A stretch of 64,000 bases of DNA from JACCZX01 sp963710675 (GCA_963710675.1 CAVQBE010000019.1:1-64000), one strand, 5' to 3'; counted from the first letter of the stretch, positions 1 to 12,686 are shown. Made by a program: numbers and translations. The notes: generated by a model not told the origin, from the letters alone.

Positions 1-44
1 AGCGGCTGCGGCGACACCGCGACGACGATCGTCACAGAGACAGG

Positions 45-62
45 GGCGCCTATACAGGCGCC
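45..62. repeat. Short GC-rich inverted repeat
   Basis: Two 7-base arms (GGCGCCT and AGGCGCC) flank a 4-base loop just past the end of the helicase gene that runs leftwards to position 105. It could act as a transcription end signal for that gene, but no T-run follows on the minus strand, so the role is a guess. The rest of 1-104 is GC-rich and shows no gene I can support. Confidence 0.3.
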
Positions 63-104
63 GGCGCCGACGCGCCAACGGTCGCCATCGACCAATACCT
101 GTGA

Positions 105-2112
105 TCAGCTGGCGGCCTGGCGCGACTCGCACATCGGCTCGACTTCGTCGTTCGGTGACGTCAGCGATCGGCGAGGTGGTCGGACCCGAGCAGTTTTCCT
201 CCAATCATCCGTCCATAAAGGGGCCGGCGCATCCGGGCCGAGTTCGGACAGAAACGGCGTGAAGGAGGTCAAACCATATAGTCGCCCTCCAACAAGGATT
301 CGCTTTCTTACTACGGCGCCACCTCGAAGAGCATCTGCTATAGGAAGCATCGTGCGGACTGATCACAAGAACAGATGTTGCACGAGTGACCGCGACGTAG
401 AAGAGCCTCCGCTGTTCCTCGAGTTTGGCATTCTGAATTTCCGGCGCATCGGCTTGGTCTATATAAGGAAGGGTCCCTGCCATGCAGCCGGCGATAACAA
501 CAAGGTCACGCGTAAGTCCTTTCGATTTGTGCAGGCTCATTACCTGAATCACGTCGCTATCACTACCCGGCAATTCCGGCTGTGTGATCGCCTCGCGCAG
601 TTCATTGAGAATGTCCTTCGGGTCGGGAGTTGCGAGTGCGATCGCCTGTGCCGTAACTCGAACGTCCAGAACATCAGAATCACCTGCAGGCCATAAGGCG
701 TCCACGAGTGCCAAACCTGTTAGTCCGCTAAGCGCTCCCAAGCGGATCTGCAGAAGATTCCACCGATTGATCAATGGCTTCGCGCGCGGTATCGTGATCG
801 TTCCACTGGCCAGTGCTTTTAAAGCATCGTCGAGAGCGGTTCCCGTTGCTTCGCAGTACTGGCGCACCCGCCTCATGGCACCTGCCCGATGCGTATGTGA
901 TTAACGGAAGCCAGGCGCGCAGCGCAGCTCGATCCGAGGCATTGATCAAGAGAGTGAGAAGGCAGAAACCCTAGCGGCCTTCGGAGACTTCAATGCATCC
1001 TCCTGAAAGTAACTGAGCGCGTTTCTCTTGCGATCGATCAGTGCCTCTTTTATCGCGTTGCCAATAAATCTTCGAGGTGTGAGCACGAGAACGCGACCCG
1101 CATTTACTGTCGGATGACTAGTGAGATAGTGGTCAATGAAATCCGCTACAGCCTTCACCTCCTCTTCGAGCGTCGTGTGTTGGACGATCCAGACCGACGC
1201 AGCAACCCGTGTTGGATCGGGTTTAAGTGGAGACGGGCGACTCGTATGAGGATCGTGTGAAATGAGAGCATTGCTAATTGCCACGACATTGGGAGGACAT
1301 CTGCGGCATTCTTCGATCGTGTAGGCCTTGGCGGTCGGGACCTCAGCTGGAAAGGTCCGGATTCCATCGGGGTTTGCATGGCGAAAGCTGTAAATGGATT
1401 GGTTATCGTCGCCAATCACAAGAAGCGCGCTTTTTCCCGCCATGAGCTTTACGAGGCTCTGATCTGCTTTATTCAAATCCTGATACTCATCGACAAGGAC
1501 GTGCTCTAGCGGTGGCAACGCTGGAACAGCTGGATTGGCTCTCACGAATTCGAGCGTCAGAGGAACTAGTTCTCCAATGAGCATCGCTTGATAGAAACGC
1601 AGCCAGGTGATGAGATCATTCTCGAACTTCTGGTCTTCTGCGCTTTTGGCATGCCCTGGATCTTCATGTTGAAGGCGCGCCCAAGCTGCTTCATATGCAG
1701 CCAAGAGCTCCCTAGTCTTTCGTTTGCCGCCAAAAAGGCCGGCAAGGTCGATCTCTAGGCAATCGATTTCGAACTGCATCAGAGGTCGTGGCGAACGGCT
1801 GGTGAAGTCAAATGCTTGCTGGGTAGCTAGTATCGAAAAGCAAAGAGAATGCAGCGTGGAAGCCTGGACGTCGGCCGCTCCCGTTACTCCTAGCGCAGAG
1901 AGTTGCTCGCGTAAGTCCCGCGCCGCTGTCCGAGTGAACGATACTGCAAGAATCTTTTTTGGCGCGACCCCTTCTTCCAACAAGCGCGCGACACGACGCA
2001 TCATTGCGAACGTCTTGCCAGTCCCCGGGCCGGCTAGAACGTGAAGTATCTCAGCTGGATCCGCAGCTACATCTTTATGAATTCCAGTTAGACCAGTGTC
2101 CCAAGTCGGCAT
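105..2112 (-). pseudogene. UvrD/Rep-family superfamily 1A DNA helicase, frame broken about three times
   Basis: ATP-driven DNA helicase of the UvrD/Rep/PcrA group. The first frame (2112 to about 950) shows Walker A GPGTGKT near residue 30, the SFTRTAARDLREQ segment, the Walker B helicase signature VDEYQDL and the motif III region GDDNQSIYSFRHA. The rest lies in other frames: LLINASDRAALRAWL around 949-885, then 876-350 with VMSLHKSKGLTRDLVVIAG and RRLFYVAVTRA (motifs V and VI), then 350-105 with PIADALRGG and FLSELGPDAPAP. Joined, these give about 668 residues, a normal length. Breaks fall near 953 (a CT dinucleotide run), 885 and 350. Sampled GC is in the low 50s, below the mid-60s of thiC, so it may be an acquired gene. 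The breaks could be true decay or assembly errors like those next door. The exact subfamily is not resolved. Confidence 0.75.
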
Positions 2113-2281
2113 TGTTTAACCTGGGTAACGACCTGACAATAGACAGGGCAGCGCGAAGATTAAATACTTGCATCCCTCGAGTGGTCGCTGAGTTGCCCCA
2201 CGAAATCGTCGTTTCTCGCGAACCCGAATGCACCTGAAGCTGGACCAATTTGCGACTCTAGCCCCGATCGTCTATCGTGAG

Positions 2282-2362
2282 CCTCGCGTTGGGGGTACTG
2301 CGTCGGTCGACGCGGTTGAGAGAGTCCCCGGAACCTGATGCGGTTAAGACCGCCGGAGGAAA
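2282..2362 (+). promoter_or_regulatory. TPP (THI-box) riboswitch upstream of thiC
   Basis: The classic thiamin pyrophosphate aptamer landmarks appear in order: GGGGGTACT (2291), the TTGAGAGAGTCCCC segment (2316-2329), and GAACCTGATGCGGTTAAGACCGCCGGAGG (2331-2359). The GGGG/CCCC pairing of P2 and the CGGT...ACCG pairing of P4 are both present. The CCTC at 2282-2285 can pair with GAGG at 2356-2359, which is also the Shine-Dalgarno sequence of thiC six bases before its ATG. Ligand binding would therefore hide the ribosome site, so translational repression by TPP is the likely mechanism. It occupies most of the spacer after the divergent helicase gene; positions 2113-2281 show nothing else. Confidence 0.93.
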
Positions 2363-2365
2363 ACG

Positions 2366-4250
<1,885 letters not shown>

Positions 4251-4351
4251 GCGCCTTCCGTCCGAGCTGATGTTGCACGCTGTTAAAGCGCGGCGTTGAA
4301 GCGCCTTCGCTGCGTACAATCTTTTGCTTTCGCATCCGTTGAATCACCAAC

Positions 4352-5881
4352 TTGAAGAACCAGAAGCTCGTTGTCGGCGACGCTGCTGCTCGTCTTGCTC
4401 GCCGGCGGCGGGTGGTATTGGTGGTCGAACCGTCAGGCCGATGCGCCGGCGTATCGCACCGCCAAGGTCGAGCGCGGGCCGATCACCGCAACGGTTTCTT
4501 CCACCGGCACGCTCAATCCGGTCACCTCGGTGCAGGTCGGCACGCAGGTGTCCGGCCAGATCCAGCAGCTGTTCGTCGACTTCAATTCGCCGGTAACAAA
4601 GGGCGAGCTGATCGCGCGCATCGACCCCGAGACGTTCACCTATCGCGTTGCGGCAAGCCGAAGCCGATCTCGAATCGGCGCGCTCGAGCGTGGGGCGCGC
4701 GCAGGTCGCGCAGGTGATCGCGGATCGCGATCTTGACGCGCACGAAGGAGCTGGTGGCGCGTAACTTCGTTTCGCCGGCCGAGCTCGATCGCGCGCAATC
4801 GACGTTCGATCTGGCCGCCGCCGAAGTGCGTACCGCGCAGGCGGTCGTGCAGCAGCGTGCTGCGCAGGTGGCGACGGCGCGCGTCGATCTGTCGCGCACC
4901 GAGATTCGCGCGCCGGTCGACGGCGTGGTGATCAAGCGCAGCGTCGACGTCGGGCAGACGGTCGCGGCGAGCCTGCAGGCGCCCGAGTTGTTCGTCATCG
5001 CCAAGGACCTGCGCGACATGCAGGTCGATACGTCGATCGACGAGGCTGACGTCGGCCGCATCAAGAGTGGGCTGCGCGCGACGTTTACCGTCGATGCGTT
5101 CCCGGGCCGGCAGTTCTCTGGCGAAGTCCGCAGCGTGCGCAAGGCGCGCAGAACGTGCAGAACGTCGTCACCTATATCGCGATCATCTCCGCCAATAACG
5201 AGCGCGGCGAACTGATGCCGGGCATGACGGCCAACGTGCGCATCGTGACCGACACGCGCGACTCGGTGCTCAAGGTGCCGAACGCCGCGCTTCGCTTCCG
5301 CCCCGCGGGCGAGAACGCAGCGGCGAAGAGCGAGGCCGCGAAGAGCGACAGTCCGGGCAAGGCCATGCAAGGCGCGGACGCCGGTGCCAGCAAGGGCGGC
5401 GCGGGCGGCGGCGGGCAACTGAACCAGTTCCGCGAGCGGATCGTCACCGAATTGAAGATGGATGCCGAGCAGCAGCAGCAGCTCGATCCGATCTTCGCCG
5501 AGATGCGCAACAAGTTCATGGGCGCTGCGCGATCTGCCCGAGGAGGCACGCGCGCGGCAGAGCGCGGCGATTCGCTCCGACATGCGCGCGCGCGTCGAAG
5601 AAATTTTGAAGCCCGAGCAGAAAGCGCGCTACGCCGAGATCATGGCCGAGCTCGGCGGGCGCGCAGGCGGCGGCCAGACCACGCGCGGGCGCATTTACCT
5701 GATGGACAGCGGCAAGCCGAAGCGCGATCGAAGTGCGCGTCGGCTTATCGGACGGCGCGATGAGCGAAGTCGCGGGCGACGGAGTGGCCGAAGGAGCCGA
5801 GGTCATCGTCGGACTGCAGGGCAGGTGCAGCGCCGGGCGCCCCGCACAGAAAGGCCCGGCGCGCCGAAGATGATGTTCTGA
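4352..5881 (+). pseudogene. macA: MacA-like periplasmic adaptor of an ABC efflux pump, frame broken about six times
   Basis: Membrane-fusion adaptor linking the inner-membrane MacB-type transporter to an outer-membrane channel. One N-terminal hydrophobic anchor (LLLVLLAGGGWYWW) is followed by the lipoyl/barrel segment TGTLNPVTSVQVGTQVSGQI and the hairpin region. LARTKELVARNFVSPAELDRAQ, ARVDLSRTEIRAPVDGVVIKRSVD and LFVIAKDLRDMQVDTSIDEADVGRI follow in changing frames. Breaks fall near 4365, 4647, 4730, 5148, 5523 and 5720. Between the barrel and the C-terminal domain sits an insert of about 85 residues (5420-5670; ERIVTELKMDAEQQQQLDPIF, then EEILKPEQKARYAEI) that resembles the LTxxQ repeats of the Spy/CpxP stress chaperones. 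The last frame ends TGATG, so its stop overlaps the next ATG. The breaks are probably indel errors, since the sequence between them is well conserved. Confidence 0.82.
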
Positions 5882-6598
5882 TGGCCCGAGCCGCTGATCC
5901 AGGTTGCCGATCTGACCAAGGACTACGTGCTTGGCGGCAACGTCGTGCACGCGCTCGCCGGCGTCTCGATGGAGATTGCCGCGGGCGAGTTTGTCGCGGT
6001 GATGGGGCCATCGGGTTCGGGCAAATCGACGTTCATGAACATGGTCGGCTGTCTCGATCGTCCGACGTCCGGCAGCTACTGGCTGGCCGGCGAAGACGTC
6101 GCGCGCATGAACGCCGACGATCTGGCCGCGGTGCGCAACGGCGCATCGGCTTCGTGTTCCAGCAATTCAACCTGCTGGCGCGCACCAGCGCGCTCGAGAA
6201 CGTCGAGCTGCCGCTGATGTATGCCGACGTGTCCGCAAGCGACCGGCATGCGCGCGCGTTGGACAAGTTGAAGCAGGTCGGGCTCGGCGAGCGCGCCGAT
6301 CATCAGCCCTCGCAACTGTCGGGCGGCCAGCAGCAGCGCGTGGCGATCGCGCGCGCGCTCGTCAACAACCCGGCGCTGATTCTCGCCGACGAGCCGACCG
6401 GTGCGCTCGACTCGCGCACCAGCGTCGAGATCATGGCGCTGCTGCAGGAGCTCAACGCGCGGCGGCATGACGATCGTGCTCGTGACGCACGAGCAGGACA
6501 TGGCCGCGTTTGCCTCGCGCGAGGTCCATTTCCGCGACGGCAAAGTGGTCAGCGATCCAGCGGCAGAGACCGCGCTCCGCGCGCGATTCGCTCGCTGA
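5881..6598 (+). pseudogene. macB: MacB-type ABC transporter ATP-binding subunit, frame broken about three times
   Basis: Cytoplasmic ATPase of the MacAB/LolD class. Reassembled from three frames it reads: MAEPLIQVADLTKDYVLGG, Walker A GPSGSGKST (about 6007-6033), RIGFVFQQFNLLARTSALENV with the Q-loop, signature LSGGQQQRVAIARAL, Walker B LILADEPTGALD, and the switch histidine in VLVTHEQDMAAFA. Breaks lie near 5886 (one C too many right after the start), 6145 and 6465. Here the ATPase and the permease are separate genes, unlike E. coli MacB where they are fused. The start overlaps the end of the adaptor gene, so the three form one operon. Confidence 0.85.
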
Positions 6599-6619
6599 AC
6601 TGGACGCCGGAGTTGCAGC

Positions 6620-7855
<1,236 letters not shown>

Positions 7856-7869
7856 CGGCTTGAATGCAA

Positions 7870-7893
7870 AAAGGCGTCTCGGCGACGCCTTTA
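7870..7893 (+). terminator. Rho-independent terminator after the efflux operon
   Basis: Perfect 9-bp stem AAAGGCGTC / GACGCCTTT around a TCGGC loop, preceded by A residues and ending in TTTA. It lies 15 bases after the restored permease stop and 23 bases before the next start. Confidence 0.85.
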
Positions 7894-7915
7894 TTGCGTT
7901 CTTGTATTAGCGGCG

Positions 7916-9584
7916 ATGCGCGAGCATCGCAGGATGCTTGTCCGCATTGCCCTGCCCGTTGCGCGAAACCTCATTGCTTGCCTGGCGCTGGCACTGATGG
8001 CAAGTGCCGCTGCCGCAAATTCATTTGTCGACGCTTTCAGCGAAATGGATCTGCATCGACGGCTTTGGATGGCCGCCATCGGCGGATTCAGTCTTGCCGC
8101 GGCGTTCGCAATGCTGGCGTTCGAGCTGCGATCACGCCGGATCTCAATTGCGCTGCGCCGCCTGACTGATCTCGCTGCCTCCGTCGACGGCCGGTTGCCG
8201 GAGGAAACGCGCCGGCAGCGCATAGGGACCGAGCTGACACGGCTATCGGACGAAATTCTGTATTCATCGCAGCGCATGGGGCGCGAAAAGCGCGAACTTG
8301 CCGCCAGGGCGGCTACATGGGAGGCGATCTTTGCTGCATCACTCGAGGCATCGATCGCGCTCGACAAGGCAGGCGTGATTACGCACGTCAACCCGGCGGC
8401 CGAGCGATTGCTTCGCGTCACCGCCGCAGGAAATCGTCGGCAAGTCGTTGGTCGACGTAATGTTGCCGCCAACGCATCGTTCGCCGGACAACGCCAACTT
8501 CGCAGGTGACTTGGCGGGCGGGCGCGCATCAGGTCGTCGCCAGGAACTGGTTGCGCAGCGGCATGATGGTCGTCAGTTTCCGCTTGAGGTGTCGGTTGCC
8601 GAATTCAAGAATGGAACTGAGATTGGCTACATTGTCAGCGCGCGCGACATATCGACGCATCGTCGGCTTCGGGCCGAACTTGCCCGTGCGCGTGAAATTG
8701 CTCCCGACGCTTCGGTCAAATCGGCGCCACGAGCCGGCTACACGCTCGAGGAGATCTGCGGCGAGCCCATCCGGCGGCTGGCGGCACGCGCGCAGCGCAA
8801 GGGGCTGCGTTTTCGATACGAGGACATGGAGTTGCAGGGCCTTGCACTGATCGGTAACGCAGCACGACTGCGCCGCGTGCTCGCCAATTTGATCGACAGC
8901 TCCCTGCAGGTTTGCGAATCCGGCGAGTTGATCGTTCACCTGACGCTGATCCCGCTGGAAGACCAGGAGTTGCGCCTGTCCGGGTCGGTCACGGCCACCG
9001 GAATGACTGACGAGCAGGCTGCGATGATGGTGCAACCCTATGTCGTGCAGCCGTTCGCGGGTTCCGGTCTCAGCAGTGCGGTCACCGATCGACGGATCGA
9101 ATTTTTTGGGGCGCGAGTGATGGTTTCGCGTGCCGCAGGCGGCGGGATCACGTTCCAGTTCAACCAGCGGTTCGAAGCAGACTTGTCTCGTCTGTCAATC
9201 GATCTGTCCGCGACGGTCCCGACGAGCGGAACAGCAACCGGAACAGCAACCGGGGCAGCAACCGGGGCAGCGAGCGGAACAGCGACCAACGCCGGAGCGG
9301 CGCGCCACAAGGCGCCGCCGATATCCCAACCCAGTGACGAGGCGGACTTCAAGCGCGCGGCAGTCAGGCTGCGCAAGAATGCCGAGAAAATCAATCTGGG
9401 CGCACTGTGGGCAGAAGCGCATCGGCTCACAAGCGCATGGCAGCGCCACGCGGCAGCTGGCAGGAACGGCGACGCAGGACTCGTCAGCGCGTTATCCCAC
9501 GCGGCGCGCGGGGGCGACACGACGAGCGCCATTTTGCTCGCCCGCAAACTCGCCGATGCGCTTGAGCGCGTGGCCGCGCACTAG
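7916..9584 (+). CDS. Membrane-bound PAS-domain protein with degenerate histidine kinase core (one frame break near 8430)
   Basis: The N-terminus has two hydrophobic stretches (residues ~9-35 and ~48-68), a charged linker resembling a HAMP region, and a PAS fold starting TWEAIFAASLEASIALDKAGVITHVNPAAERLL. One extra G near 8430 breaks the frame; the PAS continues as EIVGKSLVDVMLPPTH, then DGRQFPLEVSVAEF and YIVSARDIS. The next part looks like a worn ATPase domain: ARLRRVLANLIDSSLQ fits an N-box, but the D-x-G-x-G ATP motif is reduced to TATGMT and no phospho-accepting histidine is seen. A low-complexity Gly-Thr-Ala linker leads to a C-terminal helical domain (AHRLTSAWQRH) that could be an HPt-like bundle. 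Joined length is about 555 residues. It is probably a sensor or scaffold without kinase activity; the signal is unknown. Confidence 0.6.
9229..9288 (+). repeat. 12-bp tandem repeat coding a Gly-Thr/Ala-Ala linker
   Basis: Five near-identical 12-base units (GGAACAGCAACC and variants with GGGCAGC or AGCGA changes) lie inside the sensor-like gene. They encode GTAT/GAAT/GAAS units. Such a run can gain or lose units without changing frame, so linker length may vary between strains. Confidence 0.75.
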
Positions 9585-9620
9585 CGCAACGGCGGATGCA
9601 TCACGCTAACATCGCGCCCG

Positions 9621-10478
9621 ATGGAATTCCTGACTCTCGTCAAGGCGGCGATCCTGGGCATCGTCGAAGGCCTGACGGAGTTCCTTCCGATTTCATCGAC
9701 GGGGCACCTGATCGTTGCCAGCTCGCTGCTGAAGTTCACTGGCGAAAAAGTCGCGACGTTCGAGATTGCGATCCAAACCGGCGCGATGTTTGCGGTGATC
9801 TGGGAGTATCGGGCGAAGCTGTGGGCGACAGTTGCGGGAATTCTTCGCGAGCGCACCGCGCAGCGGTTTGCGATCAACGTCGCAATCGCGTTCGCGCCGG
9901 CAGTCGTCTTTGGTCTGGCGTTGGGTGGGTTGATCAAGGCGCGACTCTTTCATCCGGTGCCGGTTGCCCTTGCGTTCGTCATCGGCGGATTGATCATTCT
10001 GTGGGTCGAGCGGCGCCATCACCGCGCGTTCGGCGAGCGCGATCTTCAGGGCGCGCGCGTCTCGAGAGTCGAATCGGTCGACGACATGTCGCCGCTTGAC
10101 GCGCTCAAGGTGGGACTGGTGCAGTGTGCTGCGCTGATTCCGGGTACCAGCCGCTCGGGCGCAACGATCATCGGCGGCATGCTGTTCGGCATGTCGCGCA
10201 AGGCGGCGACGGAGTTCAGTTTCTATCTGGCAATTCCGACGCTGATAGGCGCCGGTGTCTATTCGATGTGGAAGCAACGCGGCCTGTTCGTCGACGCTGA
10301 CATACCGGTGTTCACAACAGGGCTGATCTTCGCGTTCGTCTCTGCGTTGATTTGTATCCGCTGGCTAATTCGCTATTTGACGACGCATGACTTCACGGTC
10401 TTCGCGTGGTATCGAATCGCGTTTGGTGGGGTCATCTTGTTGACCTCATATCTCGGCTGGGTTGACTGGGCTCGATGA
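9621..10478 (+). CDS. uppP: Undecaprenyl-diphosphate phosphatase UppP (BacA)
   Basis: Integral membrane enzyme that dephosphorylates undecaprenyl pyrophosphate, recycling the lipid carrier for peptidoglycan and other surface polymers. The two family signatures are clear: EGLTEFLPISSTGHLIVASSLL near residues 16-37 and PGTSRSGATIIGGM near residues 173-186, which carry the catalytic glutamate, serine, histidine and arginine residues. The length of 285 residues is slightly longer than E. coli (273). Its stop overlaps the next ATG (ATGA), so it is translationally coupled to the DUF6498 gene. Confidence 0.95.
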   Translation: MEFLTLVKAAILGIVEGLTEFLPISSTGHLIVASSLLKFTGEKVATFEIAIQTGAMFAVIWEYRAKLWATVAGILRERTAQRFAINVAIAFAPAVVFGLALGGLIKARLFHPVPVALAFVIGGLIILWVERRHHRAFGERDLQGARVSRVESVDDMSPLDALKVGLVQCAALIPGTSRSGATIIGGMLFGMSRKAATEFSFYLAIPTLIGAGVYSMWKQRGLFVDADIPVFTTGLIFAFVSALICIRWLIRYLTTHDFTVFAWYRIAFGGVILLTSYLGWVDWAR

Positions 10479-11176
10479 CGGGCGAAGCCGACAAGTGGCG
10501 GGCAGTGGATCTGACGCTTGCAATTGCAGCGGCTGTGATCGTGGCCTATGGCGTGTTGGTGCTCGACTGGTCGGTGTTCGTGGTGATCGCGCTCTTCTGG
10601 TTTGAAAATGTGGTGATCGGTTTGCTCAACGTCGCGAAGATGCTGATTGCCGGCGCTCGCATCGGCAGCTTCGGTTTGATCGCGGCGCTGGCACTCGCGA
10701 CGTTCTTTACGGTGCACTACGGCATGTTCACCGTTGCTCATGGGGTATTCGTCGCATCGCTGTTCGGCAAGGCGGAGCTGGGTGCGTTGAGCGGATTGTT
10801 TGCGCCGCTCGGCCGCATGCTTGGTTATCTGTTGACCGATCGGGATGGCTGGTTTGCAGCGGCGGGCATCGCTCTGCTGCAGGCTGCCTCTTTTTTTCGT
10901 TGGTGGAGCACGACGCGTGACGCGCCAGTTGCGCTTCCTAACCTGATGTTCGCGCCGTACGGCCGCATCGTTATCCTGCACGTGACTGTCATTGCCAGCG
11001 GCATTCTCGTTGAAATGCTGAAGCAGCCAGTGCTTGGGGCGTTGCTGCTGATTGCGCTGAAACTGGCGTTCGACATCTCCTCCGTCAGCAGCGCAAGCGC
11101 CGGAAGAGGCCCGTTGCAGCTTCCACGCGCACGGAGTTTGTTCATTTCGCGGGAAGACGATGCAACACGGCCGTGA
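10475..11176 (+). CDS. DUF6498-like integral membrane protein
   Basis: A 233-residue protein with about five to six hydrophobic spans. The conserved WFENVVIGLLNVAKML stretch (residues ~45-60) followed by a span containing FFTVHYGMFTVAHGVF is the pattern I associate with DUF6498; function is unknown. It overlaps uppP by 4 bases and the AAA ATPase by 17 bases, so the three are likely one transcription unit. The C-terminal tail after residue ~200 is polar and arginine-rich. Confidence 0.65.
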   Translation: MTGEADKWRAVDLTLAIAAAVIVAYGVLVLDWSVFVVIALFWFENVVIGLLNVAKMLIAGARIGSFGLIAALALATFFTVHYGMFTVAHGVFVASLFGKAELGALSGLFAPLGRMLGYLLTDRDGWFAAAGIALLQAASFFRWWSTTRDAPVALPNLMFAPYGRIVILHVTVIASGILVEMLKQPVLGALLLIALKLAFDISSVSSASAGRGPLQLPRARSLFISREDDATRP

Positions 11177-12686
11177 TGAAGTGCAGGAGCTATGTGCGCT
11201 GCTGCGCTCGCGGTTTCCGATCATTCTGATTGCCTCGCACGAGGAGCCACGCATTCTCGAGCTGCTTGCCAAGGCTGCAAACCTGGAGAATCAGGTGCTG
11301 ATGACGTGGAGCATCACGTGCGGCGTCCGCCGCCACGGCAAGGAAGAAGCGATTTATCAAACCAACGATCTGCTCGATGTACTGAAGCACATTGACAAGA
11401 CCGCGCAAAACGGCATCTACGTGCTGTGCGATGCGCATCCCGGATTCAAAGATCCGATCTCGATGCGGCTGATCCGCGAGATCGCGCTGTCGCACTCCAA
11501 AACCGCTCGTACGCTTGTATTCATCAGCCCGCGGCTCGACGAGTTGCCTTCCGAAGTGCTTCGACTGTCTGCGCATTTTCATCCGCAGCTTCCCGATCGC
11601 GATGCGATTCGCGCGATCGTCAACGAGGAAGCGAAGCGTTATGAGAATCAAACCGGCGAAAAGCCGCGCGGCGACAAACAGGCCCTCGAGATGCTGATCA
11701 TGCATCTGCTGGGCATGGAGCAGGACGACGTAAGGCGGCTGGTGCGCCAGGCGCTGCGCGACGATGGCGCAATCAGCCAGGACGATGTGCGGCGCGTGCT
11801 CGTAACCAAGTACGAGGCGCTCGGCGGCGCAGCGTCACTGGCCTACGAAGAAAGCAAGGTGAAATTCAATGATGTCGGCGGTCTCGCTCGACTGAAGCAC
11901 TGGATATCGTTGCGGCGCAAGCCGTTCCTGGATCCAAGTGCTGCGAATGTTGATCGACCGAAAGGGATCGTGCTGCTTGGTGTGCAGGGTGGCGGTAAAA
12001 GTCTGGCGGCGCGTGCGGTGGCAGGTGAATGGGGTGTGCCGTTGATGCGGCTCGACTTTGGTGCCCTTTACAACAAGTATTACGGTGAGACCGAGCGCAA
12101 TCTGCGCAATGCATTCGCCGCCGCAGAAGCGATGTCGCCGTGCGTCCTGTGGGTTGACGAGATCGAAAAGGGAATTTCGGTCGACAGCGGTGATGGGGAC
12201 GGTGGCGTATCGCGCCGCGTGCTCGGAAGCCTTCTTACCTGGATGTCGGAGCGCACCGAACCGGTGTTCATCGTTGCGACGTCAAACGATATTTCGCAGC
12301 TGCCTCCGGAACTGGTCCGCAAGGGACGCTTTGATGAAATCTTCTTCGTCGATTTCCCGAGCGACGAAGCGCGAGTTCAGATTGCGGGCATTCATTTGAA
12401 AAAGCGCGGATACGACCCGGCGCAGTTCGATGTCGCCGGCCTCGCCAGGTTGTCCGAAGGCTATTCAGGCGCCGAGATCGAACAAGCGATCGTTTCGGCG
12501 TCGTTCGAAGCGCGTGCTCGCAATGAAGCGCTGCGTCCAGCCGATATTCTTGCCGAGATCGAGCGCACTCGCCCACTGTCGGTCGTGATGGCCGAGAGGA
12601 TTGACGAGTTGCGGGCGTGGGCTGCCGATCGCGCGGTCTTCGCCGACGACGATCCGGGCGCGTCACAGTCTTCGGGCGAAAATTAG
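11160..12686 (+). CDS. Ycf46-like AAA+ ATPase
   Basis: A cytoplasmic ATPase of 508 residues. The N-terminal ~200 residues form a non-canonical domain (RSRFPIILIASHEEPRILELL) typical of the Ycf46 group. The AAA core follows: DVGGLARLKHW, Walker A GVQGGGKS (the usual GxxGxGK with Gly at the fourth spot, as in Ycf46), Walker B PCVLWVDEIEKGI, sensor 1 VFIVATSN, arginine-finger region LPPELVRKGRFDEIFFVD, and the helical lid LSEGYSGAEIEQAIV. In cyanobacteria, Ycf46 relatives are linked to CO2 and photosynthesis control; the role in proteobacteria is not established. The gene overlaps the upstream DUF6498 gene by 17 bases. Its 3' end overlaps the convergent trmB by 24 bases. Confidence 0.85.
   Translation: MQHGRDEVQELCALLRSRFPIILIASHEEPRILELLAKAANLENQVLMTWSITCGVRRHGKEEAIYQTNDLLDVLKHIDKTAQNGIYVLCDAHPGFKDPISMRLIREIALSHSKTARTLVFISPRLDELPSEVLRLSAHFHPQLPDRDAIRAIVNEEAKRYENQTGEKPRGDKQALEMLIMHLLGMEQDDVRRLVRQALRDDGAISQDDVRRVLVTKYEALGGAASLAYEESKVKFNDVGGLARLKHWISLRRKPFLDPSAANVDRPKGIVLLGVQGGGKSLAARAVAGEWGVPLMRLDFGALYNKYYGETERNLRNAFAAAEAMSPCVLWVDEIEKGISVDSGDGDGGVSRRVLGSLLTWMSERTEPVFIVATSNDISQLPPELVRKGRFDEIFFVDFPSDEARVQIAGIHLKKRGYDPAQFDVAGLARLSEGYSGAEIEQAIVSASFEARARNEALRPADILAEIERTRPLSVVMAERIDELRAWAADRAVFADDDPGASQSSGEN

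Noticed and set aside
4636..5583. A 315-codon minus-strand open frame over macA
   Set aside because: Low-complexity Arg/Ala translation without any domain; it exists only because the opposite strand is coding and GC-rich.
9229..9288. CRISPR-like repeats
   Set aside because: Five contiguous 12-base units without spacers, in frame within a gene; this is a coding microsatellite.
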